DNA of 16,709 nucleotides, from contig JAEZIF010000088.1 in the NCBI GenBank assembly GCA_023416135.1, positions 1 through 16,709 of the forward strand. The letters run 5' to 3'. The first letter of the stretch is position 1. Every line of letters begins with the position of its first letter. Position numbers and translations under genes: made by a program. This DNA is from Pseudomonadota bacterium (GTDB lineage: Bacteria; Pseudomonadota; Alphaproteobacteria; Reyranellales; Reyranellaceae). The notes beneath the pieces were generated by a model. It was given only the letters and a program-made list of their open reading frames with translations. It was not told where the DNA came from and made no database searches. Positions 13,718 through 16,709 of the stretch are shown piece after piece.

Positions 13718-15172
13718 ATGACGACCCTGCTCGCCCTCCTGCCGCTGCTGATGGTGCTCGGCCTGCTCGCTTCGGGCCGCGTCAGCGCCCTGGTCGCGGG
13801 TCTCGCCGGCCTGTCGGCGACGCTGGCGGCCTCCTTCATCATCATCCTGCAGAACCAAGGCAGCGCCGTCGTCGGCCCGTTGTTCCTGCACGAGACCCTG
13901 GCCGGCGCGTGGCTCAGCTGGCACGTCATCGCCATCATCGCCGCCGGCATGTTCTTCCATCGCTGCCTGCAGGCTCGCGACGGTGCCGCCGATGCGAACG
14001 GCACATTGGCGGCGAACCCGCGCCGCTTGTGGTCTGTATGCTTCCTGCTGGCGCCGTTCGGCGAGGCGGTGACGGGCTTCGGCATCGGCTACATCATCGC
14101 CTTGACCGGCTTGCGCCGCATCGGCATCGGCGGCCTGCCGGCGCTGGTGCTCGGCCTCTACAGCCAGTCGCTGGTGCCATGGGGAGCGCTCGCCATCGGG
14201 ACGACCGTGGGCGCGACGCTCGCCGGCCAGACGCCCAACCAGCTCGGCCTCGGCTCGGCCATCCTGCAGGTGCCGATCCATGCCTTCTACCTGGTGCTCT
14301 ACTGGCGCTTCGCGCGCGATGCCGGTGTAAGCGTCTCCCTGGCGCAGAAGGTCGACGACGCGGCGTGGACCGTCCTGCTGCTCGGCCTGGTCCTGCTGCT
14401 GAACTTCTACAGCGACGTCGAGATCGCCGGCGCCGCGGCGACCGCGCTGCTGCTCGCCATTCGCTTCTGGCGCGACGAGCGGCCCGACCGCGCGCGGCTG
14501 GTCGCGGCTCTCGAGGCCAACGCTCCCTATGTCGCCCTCACCCTGGCGCTGTGCGCGACCCGTCTGGTGCCGCCATTGCGCGATGTCCTGAAGCCTCTGT
14601 GGGCTATGAAGCCGTTCGACAACCAGCCGGCCTTCGCGCCGTTCTACGCCCCGGGCTTCTGGCTGGTCGCCATCGGCCTGGTAGTCGTGTGGCAGGCGCG
14701 TGCATCGCTCGGTCGCGTGCTCGCCGAGGCCGGCCGCGGCGCCTGGCGCGCCTGCCTGGTCACCCTGCTGTTCGTCGTGATGGCCGAGTTCTACGTCGGC
14801 TCGGGCATGGCCGATTCGATCGCCGACGCACTGCGGTCGGCCGCCGGCCGCGGCGCGACGCTCAGCGTGCCGGTGTTCGCGGCAGTCGGCGGCTTCCTCA
14901 CCGGCGGTGGCGCCGCCGCCAACGCCATGCTGATGCCCATGGTGACCGCGCTTGCCCGCGCCGTCGAGATCGATCCGGCCTTCGTCGCTGCCGTCCAGAA
15001 CAGCGTCTGCACCAACCTCACCATGCTGTCGCCGATCCGCGTCTCGATGGGTGCGGCGATCTTGGCGCTCGCGACGCCGGATTCGGCGCTCTATCGTCGC
15101 GCCTGGCCGCTCGCGCTGCCGCCGCTCCTCACCGGTTTCGCCGCCATCGTGATCCTGCTGGTCCGCTCATGA
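13718..15172 (+). CDS. LctP-family lactate/glycolate-type permease
   Basis: 484 residues from the ATG at 13718. The open frame extends upstream to 13556, but that part overlaps the GFA gene and is Arg-rich and unnatural. About twelve transmembrane segments are evident. The family's conserved loops are present: PFGEAVTGFGIG (113-124), GGFLTGGGAAANAMLMP (391-407) and QNSVCTNLTMLSPIRV (427-442). LctP proteins import 2-hydroxycarboxylates such as lactate and glycolate with protons. This one is shorter than the usual 530-560 residues and is rather divergent around the second and third motifs, so the substrate may differ. It shares a 4-base ATGA overlap with the following protease gene. Confidence 0.85.
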   Translation: MTTLLALLPLLMVLGLLASGRVSALVAGLAGLSATLAASFIIILQNQGSAVVGPLFLHETLAGAWLSWHVIAIIAAGMFFHRCLQARDGAADANGTLAANPRRLWSVCFLLAPFGEAVTGFGIGYIIALTGLRRIGIGGLPALVLGLYSQSLVPWGALAIGTTVGATLAGQTPNQLGLGSAILQVPIHAFYLVLYWRFARDAGVSVSLAQKVDDAAWTVLLLGLVLLLNFYSDVEIAGAAATALLLAIRFWRDERPDRARLVAALEANAPYVALTLALCATRLVPPLRDVLKPLWAMKPFDNQPAFAPFYAPGFWLVAIGLVVVWQARASLGRVLAEAGRGAWRACLVTLLFVVMAEFYVGSGMADSIADALRSAAGRGATLSVPVFAAVGGFLTGGGAAANAMLMPMVTALARAVEIDPAFVAAVQNSVCTNLTMLSPIRVSMGAAILALATPDSALYRRAWPLALPPLLTGFAAIVILLVRS

Positions 15173-16047
15173 CCGTGACCCGACGCCGCGTTACCGCCGG
15201 CGCACTCGCCGCCGCGGGCACGCTGGCAGCAGCGCCCCCGCCCTCCGGCGCCGTCATCATTCTCGACAGCACCTGGCGCGCCGAAGGTGGTTTTCGCGCG
15301 CATCTCGCCCTGGCGGACCAGCCACAATTCGCTTCGGTCATCGCGCTGTCCAACGACGACGGCCAGGTCTGGGGCTCGGCCTCCGGCACCTGGCTCGGCA
15401 ATCTGCGCGGCCGCGCCCGTATCCTGACCGCCGCGCACGTCTTCAATCGCGATGGTGCTGCCGATGACTATGTCTACCGCGCTCCCGACGGCACGGTGAT
15501 GCAGGGCACCGATCTCGTCTTCCATCCGCTCTACACCTGGAACAACGACGAACGCACGGGTTACGACCTCGCCATCGTGCAGCTCGACGGGCCGATCGAC
15601 GATGCCGGCCCGCCGCCCGCGCTCTATGGCGGCAATCGCGAGGACGGCCAGCGCATCGTCATTGTGGGTTGGGGCAGCCGCGGCATCGGCTCGGTCGGCC
15701 AGCAGCCGAGGTACTTCATCGAGCCCGGCAAGGCCGCCGCGACCAACAAGGTCGACGATGTCATGGACGCCGTACGCCCGCCGCCCAAAAGCGGCGATGC
15801 CGGCAACTGGCTGGGCGTCACGCTTCGCCGCGAGAGCGAGGGCGCCGGGCGGCTCGACGGTATCCTGGGGTCGGGCGACAGCGGCGGCTCGGCCTGGCTC
15901 AGGACCGAGGCCGGCGGCTGGACTATCTGCGGCGTCAGCGCCAACGGCAACGGCGACACCTTCGGCTCGCAATCCTGGTTCGCGCGCGTCTCGGGCGCGC
16001 GCGACTGGCTGGCCGCCATGGTGCCCGGACTCCGCTTCGTCACCTGA
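15169..16047 (+). CDS. Tat-exported trypsin-like serine protease
   Basis: 292 residues. The chosen ATG overlaps the permease stop by four bases. It gives an N-terminus with a twin-arginine signal (VTRRRVTAGALAAAGTLAAA), implying export of a folded protein. The longer frame upstream is only the shadow of the permease gene. The chymotrypsin-type (S1) catalytic triad is complete: His90 in LTAAHVF, Asp133 in YDLAIVQL and Ser238 in GSGDSGGSAW. There is no PDZ domain, so it is not DegP-like. Four cysteine-free stretches and the late Cys254 suggest no dense disulphide network. Translational coupling to a carboxylate permease is unusual; the protease may process or control envelope proteins. Its target is unknown. 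Confidence 0.88.
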   Translation: MTVTRRRVTAGALAAAGTLAAAPPPSGAVIILDSTWRAEGGFRAHLALADQPQFASVIALSNDDGQVWGSASGTWLGNLRGRARILTAAHVFNRDGAADDYVYRAPDGTVMQGTDLVFHPLYTWNNDERTGYDLAIVQLDGPIDDAGPPPALYGGNREDGQRIVIVGWGSRGIGSVGQQPRYFIEPGKAAATNKVDDVMDAVRPPPKSGDAGNWLGVTLRRESEGAGRLDGILGSGDSGGSAWLRTEAGGWTICGVSANGNGDTFGSQSWFARVSGARDWLAAMVPGLRFVT

Positions 16048-16119
16048 GGGCCGTACCGCTCTGGCATCGGCCCGATTTGCCTCTATGATCGCGCCCTCAC
16101 GGAAATCTTGCGGGAGTGG

Positions 16120-16709
16120 ATGATGGCCAAGGTGGCGTTTATCGGATTGGGCGTTATGGGCTTCCCGATGGCAGGCCATCTCGCTGCCAAGGGCCACGAC
16201 GTGACGGTCTACAACAGGACCTTCGCCAAGGCCGAAGACTGGACCAGGAAGCACAAGGGCAAGGCGGTCAGGACCCCCAAGGAAGCAGCGACGGGCCAGG
16301 AGATCGTGTTCGCCTGCGTCGGCAACGACGAGCATCTGCGTGCGGTGGTGCTGGGTGACGACGGCGCGTTTGCCGGCATGGCCAGGGGTACGATCTTCGT
16401 CGACAACACGACGGCGTCGGCCGACATCGCCCGCGAGCTGCACGCCGAGGGCAAGAAGCGCGGCGTCGACTTCGTCGACGCGCCGGTGTCGGGCGGCCAG
16501 GCCGGTGCGGAGAACGGCCAGCTCACTGTGATGTGCGGCGGCGAGCAAGGCCCGTTCGACAGGATGAAGCCCGTGGCCGACGCCTACTCCAAGGCGGTGA
16601 CCCTGATCGGCCCGCCGGGCTCGGGCCAGATCACCAAGATGATGAACCAGATGTGCATCGCCGGCATCGTCCAGGGCCTGGCCGAGGCGCTGAACCTGGG
16701 GCAGCGCTC
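16120..16709 (+). CDS. 3-hydroxyisobutyrate dehydrogenase family oxidoreductase (3' end outside window)
   Basis: The frame runs open to the right edge (about 196 of an expected 290-300 residues). The N-terminal NAD(P)-binding motif GLGVMGFPMAGHL, the substrate-binding DAPVSGGQAGAENGQL stretch and the start of the catalytic helix GQITKMMNQ, with the family's catalytic Lys and the following Asn, are all visible. These enzymes oxidise beta-hydroxyacids (3-hydroxyisobutyrate in valine breakdown, tartronate semialdehyde, 4-hydroxybutyrate and others) with NAD(P). Two tandem ATGs exist at 16120 and 16123; the GGGAG at 16112-16116 fits the second better. It has its own 72-base upstream gap after the protease gene. 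The exact substrate is unassigned. Confidence 0.9.
   Translation, partial: MMAKVAFIGLGVMGFPMAGHLAAKGHDVTVYNRTFAKAEDWTRKHKGKAVRTPKEAATGQEIVFACVGNDEHLRAVVLGDDGAFAGMARGTIFVDNTTASADIARELHAEGKKRGVDFVDAPVSGGQAGAENGQLTVMCGGEQGPFDRMKPVADAYSKAVTLIGPPGSGQITKMMNQMCIAGIVQGLAEALNLGQR

Noticed and set aside
13909..15168. Long open frame continuous with the protease gene (712 residues in total)
   Set aside because: The first 420 residues are an Arg/Ala/His-rich shadow of the permease gene in another frame. The real protease starts at 15169 with a Tat signal.
15091..16548. 485-residue minus-strand open frame
   Set aside because: It is antisense to the protease and dehydrogenase genes, both of which have complete catalytic motifs. 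Composition is typical of a GC-rich shadow frame.

Overview
The window looks like part of an alphaproteobacterial chromosome. Base composition is GC-rich, and the gene families present (Tat-exported protease, LctP-type permease, Bug-type binding protein, class III CoA-transferase, IclR regulator, IS481-type transposase) are typical of soil Hyphomicrobiales, Rhodospirillales or Reyranella-like bacteria. The genus cannot be fixed from the sequence alone. Two chromosomal-looking flanks enclose an accessory island of about 11.5 kb.

Left flank (1-1016): the 3' part of a gene for an acidic protein built on a four-residue N-[KST]-[VIL]-[DE] repeat, closed by a strong intrinsic terminator. A small convergent gene for a winged-helix-like protein follows. 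Positions 1017-1590 hold only a doubtful zinc-ribbon-like remnant.

Island (about 1590-13150): a frameshifted tyrosine-recombinase (integrase) relic and an IS481-family transposase relic lie at the left end. Then comes a leftward operon for a complete ABC importer of the Fe3+/polyamine (FbpABC/PotA-like) class: double-length permease, periplasmic binding protein, ATPase. It is divergent from a tightly packed rightward operon: a NicX/M29-fold metalloprotein, a nitroreductase, a Bug/TctC-type periplasmic binding protein, a CaiB/BaiF CoA-transferase, a two-hotdog MaoC-like hydratase, and an IclR regulator. The 136-bp divergent control region carries a candidate promoter and GTGAAC-type repeats that the IclR protein may bind. 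At the right end is a second, 5'-truncated and frameshifted relic of the same integrase family. It lies just before the 3' end of a tRNA-Thr(CGU) gene, a classic integration site. A similar inverted repeat follows the stop codon of both integrase relics.

Right flank (13151-16709): tRNA-Thr on the minus strand, a GFA/CENP-V-like zinc protein, an LctP-like carboxylate permease overlapping a Tat-exported trypsin-like protease, and the 5' part of a 3-hydroxyisobutyrate-dehydrogenase-family gene that runs off the window.

My reading is that the island is an immobilised, horizontally acquired catabolic module. It pairs uptake of a small (probably N-heterocyclic or nitro/hydroxy-aromatic, carboxylate-bearing) substrate with ring modification or opening, then CoA activation and hydration of the product. 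The substrate is not identifiable from sequence alone. The particular gene set does not match any complete pathway I know, because the deformylase, amidase and isomerase of the nicotinate/picolinate routes are missing from the window.
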